Assembly (NCBI RefSeq): GCF_000731955.1
Contig: NZ_JNCK01000001.1
Span: 1,736,001 to 1,800,000 of the forward strand
Source of the DNA: Halomonas zincidurans B6
GTDB lineage: Bacteria; Pseudomonadota; Gammaproteobacteria; Pseudomonadales; Halomonadaceae
DNA length: 64,000 bases
Direction of reading: 5' to 3'
Part shown: piece after piece, positions 24,680 to 33,571 of the stretch
Layout: every line of letters begins with the position of its first letter
How positions within the stretch are numbered: position 1 is the first letter of the stretch
Position numbers and translations under genes: made by a program
Notes under the pieces: model-generated
What the model saw: the letters and a program-made list of their open reading frames with translations, nothing else
The model's database searches: none
What the model was told of the DNA's origin: nothing

Positions 24680-25462
24680 TCACAGCTGAGCCAGACGCGC
24701 CAGCATCTCGTCGGAAGTCTTGACGGCCTTGCTGTTGATCTCGTAGGCACGCTGGGTCTGGATCATCCCGACCATCTCTTCGACCACGTTGACGTTGGAG
24801 GTCTCGACGTAACCCTGATACAGCGTACCGGCACCATTCAGCCCGGGAACGTTGTCGTTGCGCGGACCGGAGGCGGTCGTCTCGAGGTAGAGGTTTTCAC
24901 CGATGCTCTCCAGCCCCGTGGGGTTGCTGAAGGTCGCCAGGGTCAACTGCCCGACCTGGTTGGACTGCGCGCTGCCCGGCTGGGTCACCGAGACGATGCC
25001 GTCGCGACCAACGGAAACCGACAGCGCATTCTCGGGAATGAAAACGGCCGGCTCGATGGGGTAACCGCTGGCGGTCACCAATTGACCATTCTGATTGACC
25101 TGGAAACTGCCATCACGGGTATAGGCCGTGCTGCCATCGGCACGCGTCACCTGGAAGAAACCCTTGCCGCTGATCGCCAGATCGCGCGAATTCTCGGTGT
25201 TTTCCAGGTTGCCCTGGGTATGCAGGCGCTCGGTGGCGACCGGACGTACACCGCTGCCGATCTGCATGCCCGACGGCAGGTTGTCCTGGACATTCGATTG
25301 CGCGCCGGGCTGGCGCAGGTTCTGGTAGAGCAGGTCCTCGAACACCGCCCGCGAGCGCTTGAAGCCGTTGGTGCTGACGTTCGCCAGGTTGTTGGCGATG
25401 ACATCCATCTGCACCTGCTGAGCTTCCAGCCCAGTCTTGGCAGTCCACAATGAACGAATCAT
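24680..25462 (-). CDS. flgG: Flagellar distal rod protein FlgG
   Basis: A 260-residue rod protein of exact family length. The N-terminus MIRSLWTAKTGLEAQQVQMD, then NLANVSTNGFKRSRAVFEDL, and the C-terminal axial helix VEEMVGMIQTQRAYEINSKA are all typical. FlgG forms the distal rod that crosses the P and L rings. It follows flgF by 25 bp. No signal peptide, as expected for a type III-exported axial protein. Confidence 0.96.
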   Translation of the reverse strand: MIRSLWTAKTGLEAQQVQMDVIANNLANVSTNGFKRSRAVFEDLLYQNLRQPGAQSNVQDNLPSGMQIGSGVRPVATERLHTQGNLENTENSRDLAISGKGFFQVTRADGSTAYTRDGSFQVNQNGQLVTASGYPIEPAVFIPENALSVSVGRDGIVSVTQPGSAQSNQVGQLTLATFSNPTGLESIGENLYLETTASGPRNDNVPGLNGAGTLYQGYVETSNVNVVEEMVGMIQTQRAYEINSKAVKTSDEMLARLAQL

Positions 25463-25487
25463 GATTCAATACCTCGAAGGGTTAACG

Positions 25488-26225
25488 CTAGCTGGTAACG
25501 GACAGCAGGCTGTTGGCGCGCTGGGCGTTCTCGTCGGCGCTCTCGATGGTCTTCATCTGCATGTCGTAGCGGCGTGCGCCGTCGATCATCGCGACCATCG
25601 CCTCGGTGGCGCTCACGTTGCTGCCTTCCAGCGCCCCGCTGACCACTCTGATCGCATCGTCGGCCTGAAGCTGGCCACCGCCTTGCGGACGGAACAGGCC
25701 ATCCCCGCCACGGACCAGCGAACCCGGCTCGGGATCGACCAGCTTGAGCTGGCCTACCGGGCCACGGGTATTCGGTGCGCCCCCGGGAACCACGGCGCTC
25801 AGGGTACCGTCGGCGCCGATGCTGACCTCCGCGCCCAGCGGCACGATGATCGGCCCGCCATCGCCCATCACCGGACGCCCCATGACGTTGACCACGCCAT
25901 TGGCATCGACCTGCAGGTCGCCACGCCGGGTGTAGGCTTCGCCGTCGGCGGTCTGCACGGCCAGCATGCCGTCGCCATCGATCGCCACGTCGAGCTCTCG
26001 CCCGGTCGTCGACAGCGGCCCGGGGCTGAAATCGCTGCCCGGGGTGGAGGCCATGACAGATGTGCGGGTCGCCAGCCCATCGCCCTGGACCGGAACTGCG
26101 CGCATGGCGCTGAGCTCGGCACGAAAGCCCGGCGTGGCAACATTGGCCAGGTTGTTGTTGACCACCGCCTGCTGGTCCATGCTCTGCCTGGCGCCGCTCA
26201 TGGCGGTATAAAGAATGCGATCCAT
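25488..26225 (-). CDS. flgF: Flagellar proximal rod protein FlgF
   Basis: A 245-residue rod protein: MDRILYTAMSGARQSMDQQA, NNLANVATPGFRAELSAM, the central LDVAIDGDGMLAVQTADGEA, and a C-terminal helix with SNVSATEAMVAMIDGARRYD. The start ATG at 26225 matches the family start; an upstream in-frame codon at 26267 would add an atypical Arg-rich tail. It lies 65 bp after flgE. Confidence 0.94.
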   Translation of the reverse strand: MDRILYTAMSGARQSMDQQAVVNNNLANVATPGFRAELSAMRAVPVQGDGLATRTSVMASTPGSDFSPGPLSTTGRELDVAIDGDGMLAVQTADGEAYTRRGDLQVDANGVVNVMGRPVMGDGGPIIVPLGAEVSIGADGTLSAVVPGGAPNTRGPVGQLKLVDPEPGSLVRGGDGLFRPQGGGQLQADDAIRVVSGALEGSNVSATEAMVAMIDGARRYDMQMKTIESADENAQRANSLLSVTS

Positions 26226-26290
26226 GATGTTTGTCTCTCGACGTGACGCATCACGATGCCGAGGCATACAGCCCCGGCATCAGTTCGGCA

Positions 26291-27562
26291 TTAACGCAGC
26301 TGGGCAATCTGGTCCATCACCTCGGACTGGGTGCGGATCGAGTTGGTGTTGGCCTGGTAGTTGCGCTGAGCGATGATCAGGTCGACCAGTTCCTTGGTCA
26401 GATCGACGTTGGAGGCTTCCAGCGTGCCAGATTCGATGGAACCGAACTGGCCCACGCCCGCCGTACCCACCACCTCGGCGCCGGACTCGGCGGTCGCCGC
26501 CCACATATTGTCGCCCGCAGACTTGAGGCCTTCAGGGTTGCGGAAGTTGACCAGGGCAATCTGACCGGCGGCCACCGATTTCTCGTTGGTGAAATTGCGC
26601 ATGATGGTGCCGTCATTGGCAATGGAGATTCCCACCAGGGTGCCGGAGGTATAGCCATCCTGAGCCAGCGAGTTCTGGGTCGAGTCGTTGGCGAACTGGG
26701 TCGTGCCCTGAAGGTCTAGCTCAAAGGCCAGCGGCGCGGGATCGCCGCCCAATTGGGCCGTCGTGAAGTTGACCTGCGGCTGGTCGACTGTCGCAGCACC
26801 CTGAGTAATGGAGTCGAGTTGACCGTTGGTATCGAAGCCGAGCGTGAAGTCGTTACTGGTATCGTAGAAGCCGTCGAGAGCGACCTTGCCGTTCCACTCG
26901 TTGGGGTTGGCAGTCTTTTCAAAGTAAACCGTGGCGTTACGAGCATTTCCCAATGAATCATAGGTGGTGAAACTATTCGAATAATTATAAGTGACGTCGG
27001 TGGTCGTCTCGGGCGTTACGCCGGGGTTGGACGTTAAAAGCTCGACTGAACTCTTCATGCTGGCATCGGCAGGATCGATGCTGGCATCCAGATTGTAGGT
27101 GCCGCTGACTTGGGTCGTCGCCGAGGCCGGCATGTCATCGGCGGGGATGTTCATCGCCACCGGCTGACCGCCGGCCACCACGTCGGAGAACGGGCCGCCG
27201 CCCAGTCCGTAGCCCATGATCTTGGCGCCCTGGGCATTCACCAGGTCGCCCTCGGCGGTCATGGTCAACTGGCCATTGCGCGAATAACCGATCTGCCCTT
27301 CCTGCTCGAAGCGATAGAAACCGGTGCCGCTGATCGCCAGGTCAAGATTACGCCCGGTCGTCTCCAGGTTGCCGTTACTGAAATTCTGCAAGACATCGGC
27401 CACGCGGGTACCCAGACCCACCTGGCTATTGGCGAACACATCGGAAAATTGCACCGATGAGCTCTTGAAACCGGTGGTCTGCGAGTTGGCAATGTTGTTG
27501 CCGACGACATTCAACTGCTGCGAAGCGGCGTTGACGCCACTCAATGCCTGTGAAAAACCCAT
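26291..27562 (-). CDS. flgE: Flagellar hook protein FlgE
   Basis: A 423-residue hook subunit. MGFSQALSGVNAASQQLNVV and NNIANSQTTGFKSSSVQFSD form the N-terminal axial part, LDLAISGTGFYRFEQEGQI starts the core, and LTKELVDLIIAQRNYQANTN is the C-terminal axial helix. It polymerises into the universal joint and needs FlgD as cap. It is 74 bp downstream of flgD. Confidence 0.95.
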   Translation of the reverse strand: MGFSQALSGVNAASQQLNVVGNNIANSQTTGFKSSSVQFSDVFANSQVGLGTRVADVLQNFSNGNLETTGRNLDLAISGTGFYRFEQEGQIGYSRNGQLTMTAEGDLVNAQGAKIMGYGLGGGPFSDVVAGGQPVAMNIPADDMPASATTQVSGTYNLDASIDPADASMKSSVELLTSNPGVTPETTTDVTYNYSNSFTTYDSLGNARNATVYFEKTANPNEWNGKVALDGFYDTSNDFTLGFDTNGQLDSITQGAATVDQPQVNFTTAQLGGDPAPLAFELDLQGTTQFANDSTQNSLAQDGYTSGTLVGISIANDGTIMRNFTNEKSVAAGQIALVNFRNPEGLKSAGDNMWAATAESGAEVVGTAGVGQFGSIESGTLEASNVDLTKELVDLIIAQRNYQANTNSIRTQSEVMDQIAQLR

Positions 27563-27636
27563 TCTTCAGTCTCCCTGCGAGCCAAGTCGCCCGCTGCTTA
27601 GTTGATTCTTGGTTGGTTCTGGCAGCACTGCGGCCA

Positions 27637-28320
27637 TTAAAGAATCTGGCGGACGGCATCGAGGCCGACCTGGCCGTAGATCGCACCGAGATCGAGACGC
27701 GGGCCCGATTCGGTCGACACTACGCCGTTAACCGGGGCATAGTTCAGGGCTGTCACGCTCACCGGCTCGTCACCCTGATTGGCGGCAATGGATACACGAT
27801 ACCGGCCATCGGGCGCAGCACTGCCATCTTGCAGCGTTCCGTCCCAAGTAAAGGATTGAACACCGGCCTCGAGTGCGCCTATATCGTCGGCACTGAAGCT
27901 GCGCACGACTTCACCGGAGTCATTGGCGATGGTGATCGCGACGTCATCGGCCGGCCCCTCCAGCTCGACGCCGAACGGCGTGGTTGCCTCACCGTCTTTC
28001 ACTACCCGATTGCCGGGCACCAAGACTCCTTGGCCAATCAGCGCCGCCGCCTGCAGGTTTTGCCCGGCATTGACCTGGCTGGTGATGCCTTCCAGCGTCT
28101 TGTTCAGGTCCTGGATGCCATTGACCGTGTTGATCTGCGCCAACTGCGAGGTCATCTCGGCATTTTCCATCGGCTTCATCGGATTCTGGTTCTTCAGCTG
28201 GGTGACCAGCAGGGTCATGAAGCTGTTGCTGAGATCGCCGGTCGCCGATGCCTTGCCTGCCGATCCCCCCGTGGTCTGGTTCAGGCTGTTGAGTACGCTG
28301 GTATCGATGGTATTGGCCAT
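27637..28320 (-). CDS. flgD: Flagellar hook-capping protein FlgD
   Basis: A 227-residue protein. The N-terminal FlgD motif FMTLLVTQLKNQNPMKPMEN (about 32-51) and TSQLAQINTVNGIQDLNKTL are diagnostic. Tudor-like and FlgD-Ig parts follow (VPGNRVVKDGEATTPFGVEL, SFTWDGTLQDGSAAPDGRYR). It caps the growing hook and is later replaced by FlgK. A 174-bp gap, most of it a MITE-like repeat, separates it from flgC upstream. Confidence 0.95.
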   Translation of the reverse strand: MANTIDTSVLNSLNQTTGGSAGKASATGDLSNSFMTLLVTQLKNQNPMKPMENAEMTSQLAQINTVNGIQDLNKTLEGITSQVNAGQNLQAAALIGQGVLVPGNRVVKDGEATTPFGVELEGPADDVAITIANDSGEVVRSFSADDIGALEAGVQSFTWDGTLQDGSAAPDGRYRVSIAANQGDEPVSVTALNYAPVNGVVSTESGPRLDLGAIYGQVGLDAVRQIL

Positions 28321-28353
28321 GGGGGCTCCTGATGGCTACCAAAAGTTCGCTGT

Positions 28354-28494
28354 GGGAACACTGCATAAATGCCTGCGCGAGGAAATCGCTTCGTTGCGCG
28401 GTGCTCGGAATCCTCACCTATACCCATAGGCTCCGGCTCCTGTGCTCCGTGCGCCTTGCGCTTTACACCGCTCGTCGATTTATTCAGCGCTCCC
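28354..28494. repeat. MITE-like intergenic repeat with imperfect terminal inverted repeats
   Basis: A 141-bp element fills the flgC-flgD gap. The left end is GGGAACACTGCATAAATGC and the reverse complement of the right end is GGGAGCGCTGAATAAATCG, with 14 of 19 bases equal. No coding sequence is visible inside. The right end abuts the flgC stop codon. No clear target duplication was found, and no second copy was seen in this window, so the mobile origin is inference. The element would be transcribed within the flg operon. Confidence 0.5.
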
Positions 28495-28902
28495 TTAGCT
28501 CTCGCCCAACGTCAGCGTCTTGAGCATCAGCGTCTTGCTGGTGTTCATGACTTCGACGTTGGCTTGATAGGAACGAGAGGCAGCAATCATGTTGACCATC
28601 TCGTTGACCGGCTCGACGTTGGGCATCGTCACGTAGCCCTCCGCGTCGGCCATCGGATGCGCCGGCCGATATTCGCGACGCATCGGCGAGGGATCGTCGA
28701 TGACTTCGCTGACACGAACACCGCCGATGCCGCTGGACACGTCGGAACGCGTCTCGAACATCACCTGCTTGGCGCGATAGGCCTCGCCATCGGGCCCGGC
28801 AACGCTGTCGGCATTGGCCAGGTTGCTCGCCGTGACGTTCATGCGCTGAGATTGAGCAGTCAACGCCGAGCCTGAAATATCCAAGATACTGAACATGGCC
28901 AT
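28495..28902 (-). CDS. flgC: Flagellar proximal rod protein FlgC
   Basis: A 135-residue rod protein: FSILDISGSALTAQSQRMNV, SNLANADSVAGPDGEAYRAK, and the C-terminal EPVNEMVNMIAASRSYQANV. The start may be 28902 (MAMF) or 28896 (MFSI); both are close to flgB, whose stop is six bases upstream. The stop codon lies directly against the MITE-like repeat. Confidence 0.95.
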   Translation of the reverse strand: MAMFSILDISGSALTAQSQRMNVTASNLANADSVAGPDGEAYRAKQVMFETRSDVSSGIGGVRVSEVIDDPSPMRREYRPAHPMADAEGYVTMPNVEPVNEMVNMIAASRSYQANVEVMNTSKTLMLKTLTLGES

Positions 28903-28907
28903 GCCAA

Positions 28908-29321
28908 TTACTCCGGTTGCATCGCGGTCTTCAACCCCTGAATCTTGCGATTCATGATGGTCAGCCCCGCCTGGTAGCGAATCGCATTGTCGGCAAACTG
29001 AGCGCGCTCGCGGTTCATGTCGACCGTGTTGCCATCGAGGCTTGGCTGGTCGGGTACGCGATAAAGCAGCTCGCGGCCCGTGCCGGCTGGCGCCTGGGCC
29101 GCGATGTGCCGGCCTGAAGTGCGTGCCAGTTCCAGTCCGCCGTCGCCCGGACGCCCCTGCTGCATGGCACGCGACAATTCAGCCGAAAAATCGAAGTCGC
29201 GCGCTTTATAATTGGGCGTGTCGGCATTGGCGATATTGCTTGCCAGCACTTTCTGACGTTCCGCGCGCAGGTTCAGAGCTTCCTGGGGGAAGCGCAGCGC
29301 TCCGTCAAGCATGTCGATCAT
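28908..29321 (-). CDS. flgB: Flagellar proximal rod protein FlgB
   Basis: A 137-residue protein starting MIDMLDGALRFPQEALNLRA, with the rod motif NIANADTPNYKARDFDFSAE and a C-terminal RAQFADNAIRYQAGLTIMNR. ATG 29321 is preceded by GGGAGCAAGAA; an in-frame ATG at 29429 would add 36 residues without family support. It is the first gene of the flgBCDEFGHIJ(KL) run and diverges from flgA across about 160 bp. I see no convincing sigma-54 site in that gap. Confidence 0.94.
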   Translation of the reverse strand: MIDMLDGALRFPQEALNLRAERQKVLASNIANADTPNYKARDFDFSAELSRAMQQGRPGDGGLELARTSGRHIAAQAPAGTGRELLYRVPDQPSLDGNTVDMNRERAQFADNAIRYQAGLTIMNRKIQGLKTAMQPE

Positions 29322-29482
29322 TTCTTGCTCCCTGGCTCGGCTGGGATAAGGTTCAGGCTGGAGAATAGACGCCAAGCTGTCTTCCCAAAGGAAGAAACAG
29401 GCCCTGATTTGCTCATTATTTCCGCGCATGGCAATTCCCCTCCAGCACTAGAATCGTCACCATCGCATGGGGGGAGAAATCG

Positions 29483-30211
29483 ATGCGCAACCAGAACCAC
29501 AACGTCTACCCGGATCATGGCGCCCACTTCATGAAGCTGCTGGCTATCGCCGCCTTGATTTGGCTGGGCGCTCCCCCGGCGCTGGCCGACAGCAGCGAAG
29601 AAGCGCTGATCGAGCAGCGCGTTCGTGACTTCCTGATCGAGCAGGCCCGCCCCCTCGGTGACAGCGTAAGCGTCAGCGTGCAGCGCGCTCAGGCACGCCT
29701 GCCCGCCTGCGAGAATCCCCAGCCCTTCCTGCCCCGCAACAATCAACGGCTATATGGACGGGTCGCGGTCGGCGTCGATTGCAACGGTGAAGGTGGTCGC
29801 ACCCGGTATGTTCAGGCCGACGTCTCGGTGACCATTGAACACGTCGTCCTGGCGCGGGACGTTCCGCGTGGTGCGACTCTGACGTCGCAGGATCTGATGC
29901 TTGAAAAGGGTTTCCTGGAAAAGCTGCCGCGACAGGCCGTCAAACGCATCGAGGGCGCCGTCGGGCTGGTAGCCACCCGGGCCTTGCGCGCGGGCACGAC
30001 ACTGCAGAGCTACCAGTTGCGTCGTGAGAATCTCGTCAAGCGCGGACAGACGGTGAGCGTCATTGCCCGCGGCGAGGGCTTTCAGGTTCGCCGCGAGGCC
30101 CAAGCGATGGATAACGGCGCGATGGGCGAACAGGTCAGACTGCGCATCGCCAACGGCGAACTGCTTCAGGCACGGGTAATCGGCCCGAAGCGATTGAGCG
30201 TCGAGTTCTGA
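29483..30211 (+). CDS. flgA: Flagellar P-ring assembly chaperone FlgA
   Basis: A 242-residue periplasmic protein with a signal peptide (FMKLLAIAALIWLGAPPALA, cleavage near residue 36). Family blocks are VSVQRAQARLPACENPQPFL, VTIEHVVLARDVPRGATLTS (SAF domain) and the C-terminal GEQVRLRIANGELLQARVIG. It helps FlgI form the P ring. The ATG at 29483 follows GGGGGGAGAAATCG; the ATG at 29531 would give a more compact signal peptide. It diverges from flgB. Confidence 0.93.
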   Translation: MRNQNHNVYPDHGAHFMKLLAIAALIWLGAPPALADSSEEALIEQRVRDFLIEQARPLGDSVSVSVQRAQARLPACENPQPFLPRNNQRLYGRVAVGVDCNGEGGRTRYVQADVSVTIEHVVLARDVPRGATLTSQDLMLEKGFLEKLPRQAVKRIEGAVGLVATRALRAGTTLQSYQLRRENLVKRGQTVSVIARGEGFQVRREAQAMDNGAMGEQVRLRIANGELLQARVIGPKRLSVEF

Positions 30212-30265
30212 GGCTAGCCGCCGAAGTTGCCGGAAACTAAACTGCCGGGGATTGCCGGCGGTCAT

Positions 30266-30293
30266 TAAAGTTAATGCCCTGTGTGGCCGATAG
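30266..30293 (+). promoter_or_regulatory. Candidate sigma-28 promoter of flgMN
   Basis: TAAA (30266-30269) and GCCGATAG (30286-30293) are separated by 16 bp, against 15 bp in the FliA consensus TAAA-N15-GCCGATAA. It lies 36 bp before the flgM start. A FliA promoter on the FliA antagonist flgM is the known feedback design. Confidence 0.65.
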
Positions 30294-30328
30294 TCAGGGA
30301 AAGGTCGAGATCATCAAGAGGATGCCCC

Positions 30329-30607
30329 GTGAAAGTCGACAACTCACACCCCCTGCAGCGCCCGACGCAAACCGATAGCAAGCCCACTCAGCCGGCCAAG
30401 CAGGGCGTCGAGTCGCAGGCGGCCAGCCCGGCTGCCATCGCGCACCTGAGCAATACGTCCCAGAACACGACTCAGGACATCGATGCTGCACGCGTTGCCG
30501 AAATTCGCCAGGCGATCAGCGAAGGCCGGCTGGAGATCGACTCAGGGCGCATCGCCGATGGCCTGATCGATAGCGTCCGCGACCTGCTCGGCAAGTCCGA
30601 CAGCTGA
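30329..30607 (+). CDS. flgM: Anti-sigma-28 factor FlgM
   Basis: A 92-residue protein that binds and inhibits FliA until hook completion, when it is exported. The N-terminal half is polar and disordered in look (QRPTQTDSKPTQPAKQ). The C-terminal half carries the sigma-binding helices: DAARVAEIRQAISEGRLEID and RIADGLIDSVRDLL. The GTG at 30329, giving MKVDNSHPLQ, is placed 7 bases after GAGGATG and matches the family start. flgN follows 32 bp downstream. Confidence 0.9.
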   Translation: MKVDNSHPLQRPTQTDSKPTQPAKQGVESQAASPAAIAHLSNTSQNTTQDIDAARVAEIRQAISEGRLEIDSGRIADGLIDSVRDLLGKSDS

Positions 30608-30639
30608 TTGCTACTACACGTACCGGCGGAGAGCACACC

Positions 30640-31092
30640 ATGAGCCTGGCCCAGCACCTCGAGCGCGAACAACAGCATCTCGACGCCTTCATTGCATTGC
30701 TCGAGGCGGAACGCGCCAGCCTTTCGCAAGGCGAAGTCGATGGTGAGCGTCTGAGCACCCAGGCACAACAGAAGCAGCACCACATGGAGCGTCTCGAGAC
30801 GCTCGAGACTCAGCGGCGTAACGTGCTGAAAAAACTCGGCTATAGTCAGGGCCGGCAAGGCGCGGAAGCCGCCGCGCGAGAGGCCCATTGCCTAGATGCC
30901 TGGCATGCCTTCCTGAGCCGAGCGTTACACGCCAAGCAACTCAACCAGTTGAACGGGGTATTGATCGGCTCGCGCATGAATCAGAACCAACGCATCCTCG
31001 ATTTCCTGAACAATGCCGCAGGCAAGGCGCTTTACGGCCCCAACGGCCAATCGCGGCGTCGCGGCTTTGGCGAAGTGGCCTCGAGGGCTTGA
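30640..31092 (+). CDS. flgN: FlgK/FlgL export chaperone FlgN
   Basis: A 150-residue, mostly helical protein (long coiled-coil pattern LEREQQHLDAFIALLEAERA) with the FlgN-family segment RRNVLKKLGYSQ and a C-terminal LNGVLIGSRMNQNQRILDFL. It escorts FlgK and FlgL to the export gate. Position right after flgM is standard. Downstream about 190 bp are AT-rich (31130-31215) without a gene. Confidence 0.9.
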   Translation: MSLAQHLEREQQHLDAFIALLEAERASLSQGEVDGERLSTQAQQKQHHMERLETLETQRRNVLKKLGYSQGRQGAEAAAREAHCLDAWHAFLSRALHAKQLNQLNGVLIGSRMNQNQRILDFLNNAAGKALYGPNGQSRRRGFGEVASRA

Positions 31093-31284
31093 AGCCTGTA
31101 CGGCCGCTGCGAGTGGCCGCTTTGCGCGAACCCGATTAATAGCTTGATCTTCATGTAACAAATAAGGGATATTTATTACAATAGGAAACGAATAGATAAT
31201 ATATTCTTGCATATGCCATTATCGCCGTCGTCCTGTGCCTTGCCTCGCATGGTCTGGACGTGATTCGCGGCCGGGGATAAGCCA

Positions 31285-32760
31285 GTGATTCCATCGCCTC
31301 TCATCCAGTCCTTGCTCGATTGCCCGGCGCTTCCCTCGATCCCAGCCGTGATCCAGCGCGTTATCGTCCTCGCGGCCGATCCCGATTCCCGCTTGCAACA
31401 GATCCTCGACGTGCTGCAGAACGATCCGGCATTGACGGCACGGCTGATATCCCTGGCCAATACCGTCTACTACACACAGGCGAAGCCTGCCGATACGCTG
31501 CGTGAAGCGGTCGAGCGCCTGGGACTCGATACCACCGTATCGCTTGCCCTGGGCTTCAGCCTGGTCACCGCATCACAGGGCAATGCCCGATCCACCGGCT
31601 TTGATCTACAGCACTTCTGGCAACGTGCGTTGATCAGTGCCATCGCCGCACAGGAACTGGCCACGCAGCGCCGCCAGGGCAATGAACTCGGGCCCGTGTT
31701 CACGGCAGCGTTGCTGCAGGATATTGGCATGCTGGCCCTCAATGCCGTGGACCCGCTCGAATATGCCAGGCTCATCGGTACGCTCGACGATCATGATGAG
31801 ATCGCCCTGCGCGAGCGCACGCACTTTGGCGCCGATCATGCCGAAGTCGGTGCCTGGCTGGCAGGCAACTGGGGATTGTCAGCACAGTGCCGCGAATGGA
31901 TACGCTGCAGTCACGACCGGCCGGTACGCGAGGACGCGTTCGGGGCCGGCGACTGCGTCATGCTTTCGGGGCGTCTCGCCGATATCTGGCTGGCATCGGA
32001 TGGCCATCGCACCCTCGCCCAGCTAGCCCCCTGGTTGAGCGACGAGAAGCAGCGGAGCGAGTTGCTCAGCAGCATTCAGTCCCGGCTTCCACACATCGTC
32101 GCGCTCTTCGAGGTCACTGCCCCCAACGCGTTCGATTCACCGCGTCTGTTGATGGAAGCGAAGCAACTGCTCCTCGACCGTGCGCTCCATCTGCAATCCC
32201 AGCTCGATCATCAGAGCCAGGAACTCAAGGCCCTGCAAGCCGCCAACTGGAATCTCGATCGCGCGCTACGCTACGACCCCCTGACCCAGCTCTACAGCCG
32301 GCAATATTTACTGTCCTTGCTCGAGACGCATTTCGAAGAAGCCAACCGGTCGTCACAAGAGCTGTCGATGGTATTTCTCGATCTCGATCACTTCAAGCAG
32401 ATCAATGACGAACACGGTCATCCCGTGGGCGACGAGGTGCTCAAGAACTTTGCCGGCCTGCTCGTCGAACTCAGCGACCCGGACGTTCATCTCGGCCGCT
32501 TCGGTGGCGAGGAGTTCATGGTTTTGCTCCCAGGCTACGATCGACGCAAGGCCGCCGACTATGCCGATCATATCTGCAATACTCTACGTAGCCGCCCTTT
32601 GTTTCACCATCGGGGAATCACGATTCAGGTCACCGCATCGGTCGGCATCGTCAGTCTCAGGGAGGAGGGCTATAGCTCGCCCGATGAGCTGATCCATAAA
32701 GCCGATCAGCGCATGTATCTTTCAAAGCGCACCGGGCGCAATCGTGTGACCCACGAGTAG
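31285..32760 (+). CDS. HDOD-GGDEF signalling protein
   Basis: A 491-residue soluble protein starting at GTG 31285. Residues about 15-215 are an HDOD domain (LTARLISLANTVYYTQAKPA, VFTAALLQDIGMLALNAV), a non-catalytic HD relative. After a coiled linker (LQSQLDHQSQELKALQAANW) comes a GGDEF domain with RFGGEEFMVLL near residue 413. The catalytic motif is intact, but the I-site RxxD is absent, so feedback inhibition at that site is unlikely. Its place next to flgMN suggests a role in motility, though it has its own gap and no sigma-28 site. Confidence 0.9.
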   Translation: MIPSPLIQSLLDCPALPSIPAVIQRVIVLAADPDSRLQQILDVLQNDPALTARLISLANTVYYTQAKPADTLREAVERLGLDTTVSLALGFSLVTASQGNARSTGFDLQHFWQRALISAIAAQELATQRRQGNELGPVFTAALLQDIGMLALNAVDPLEYARLIGTLDDHDEIALRERTHFGADHAEVGAWLAGNWGLSAQCREWIRCSHDRPVREDAFGAGDCVMLSGRLADIWLASDGHRTLAQLAPWLSDEKQRSELLSSIQSRLPHIVALFEVTAPNAFDSPRLLMEAKQLLLDRALHLQSQLDHQSQELKALQAANWNLDRALRYDPLTQLYSRQYLLSLLETHFEEANRSSQELSMVFLDLDHFKQINDEHGHPVGDEVLKNFAGLLVELSDPDVHLGRFGGEEFMVLLPGYDRRKAADYADHICNTLRSRPLFHHRGITIQVTASVGIVSLREEGYSSPDELIHKADQRMYLSKRTGRNRVTHE

Positions 32761-32804
32761 GCCGCAGCCCGAAGCCTTGCTTGAAAGCCAGCCTGCGACA
32801 AGAT

Positions 32805-33215
32805 CTAGAGTCTGGCTTCGAGCCGCGCCAGTATCTGCTGACCGACCTGGTTGACCAGCGGCTTGGCCGCCTTGTCAACGGCCTTGGCAAGCAGCCGGTT
32901 ACCTATCTCGTAACTCACGCTGAGCTCGACCCTTGTACCTTCTGCAACCGGAGTCAGCGTGTAACGCCCCTGGTTGCGCACCCCCGCCAAGGACTCCCAG
33001 GCCAGGGTATGCGGCGGGCGGCGCTCCGTGACCTTCACGTCGAATTGCCAGTCACGCCCGATGACGTGGATGTGCCAGCGGTAGCAGTCGTTGCCGAGGG
33101 GCTCGACCCGCTCGATCTTGTCCGAATAGTCACTGAAGTTTTCGATGCGTTCCAGCAGTGCATAGACGCGCTCGGGTGCAGCCTTCAATACCGCACTGTG
33201 TTCGATAGTCGCCAT
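32805..33215 (-). CDS. SRPBCC (START-like) family protein
   Basis: A 136-residue protein beginning MATIEHSAVLKAAPERVYAL, the usual opening of polyketide cyclase/SRPBCC proteins. LLERIENFSDYSDKIERVEP and GRYTLTPVAEGTRVELSVSY follow, with a C-terminal helix LVNQVGQQILARLEARL. The fold makes a hydrophobic cavity. The ligand is unknown. ATG 33215 is chosen over an upstream in-frame start at 33284 because the family begins here. It converges on the HDOD-GGDEF gene. Confidence 0.8.
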   Translation of the reverse strand: MATIEHSAVLKAAPERVYALLERIENFSDYSDKIERVEPLGNDCYRWHIHVIGRDWQFDVKVTERRPPHTLAWESLAGVRNQGRYTLTPVAEGTRVELSVSYEIGNRLLAKAVDKAAKPLVNQVGQQILARLEARL

Positions 33216-33571
33216 GCGCTTCCTTGTTGGGCTGTGATTTTTCCTAGGAGTCTGCCGGGCTTGGCCGATCGTCACGAGAAGCACGGGTTTCGAGTCGAAT
33301 TTATCGATCGATTGAGGCGAATAGCGCGCTATTTAACGAAATGGATCGATGGAATTGGCCGAAAGGCCGGGATTCGCAGTAGGTCAGTGTCAAGTCCGAC
33401 GGGCTCCTAGTCAGAGAGTACGCACTGTGGCCTGGAATCGCCAAGTGCGGCATTGTCCGCCCCTGTTGGTAATGGGTACAATGCGCGACTCGTAAGAGAG
33501 GCTTACGTCCGGACACCCGGATCCCGGACGCCATCTACCGCGGGCCAACAAATTCTCCGGCAGGCTTTACC
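33216..33571. other. 356-bp intergenic region between the SRPBCC gene and queC
   Basis: No open frame here resembles a protein. The left part contains AT-rich inverted segments (ATCGATCGAT near 33303). The right part has a sigma-70-like pair at 33453-33482 and a short GTCCGG/CCGGAC inverted repeat about 33508-33530. I looked for a preQ1 riboswitch before queC and found no match to its consensus. Confidence 0.6.
33453..33482 (+). promoter_or_regulatory. Candidate sigma-70 promoter of the queC operon
   Basis: TTGTCC (33453-33458), an 18-bp spacer and TACAAT (33477-33482), 90 bp before the queC start. Confidence 0.4.

Noticed and set aside
29322..29482. Sigma-54 promoter between flgB and flgA
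   Set aside because: The nearest GG/GC pair (within CTGGAGGGGAATTGCC on the minus strand) has one base too few between the two elements, and the -24 element is poor.
33483..33571. Possible preQ1 riboswitch before queC
   Set aside because: No match to the preQ1-I core or to the longer preQ1-II pattern. Only a short GTCCGG/CCGGAC repeat is present.
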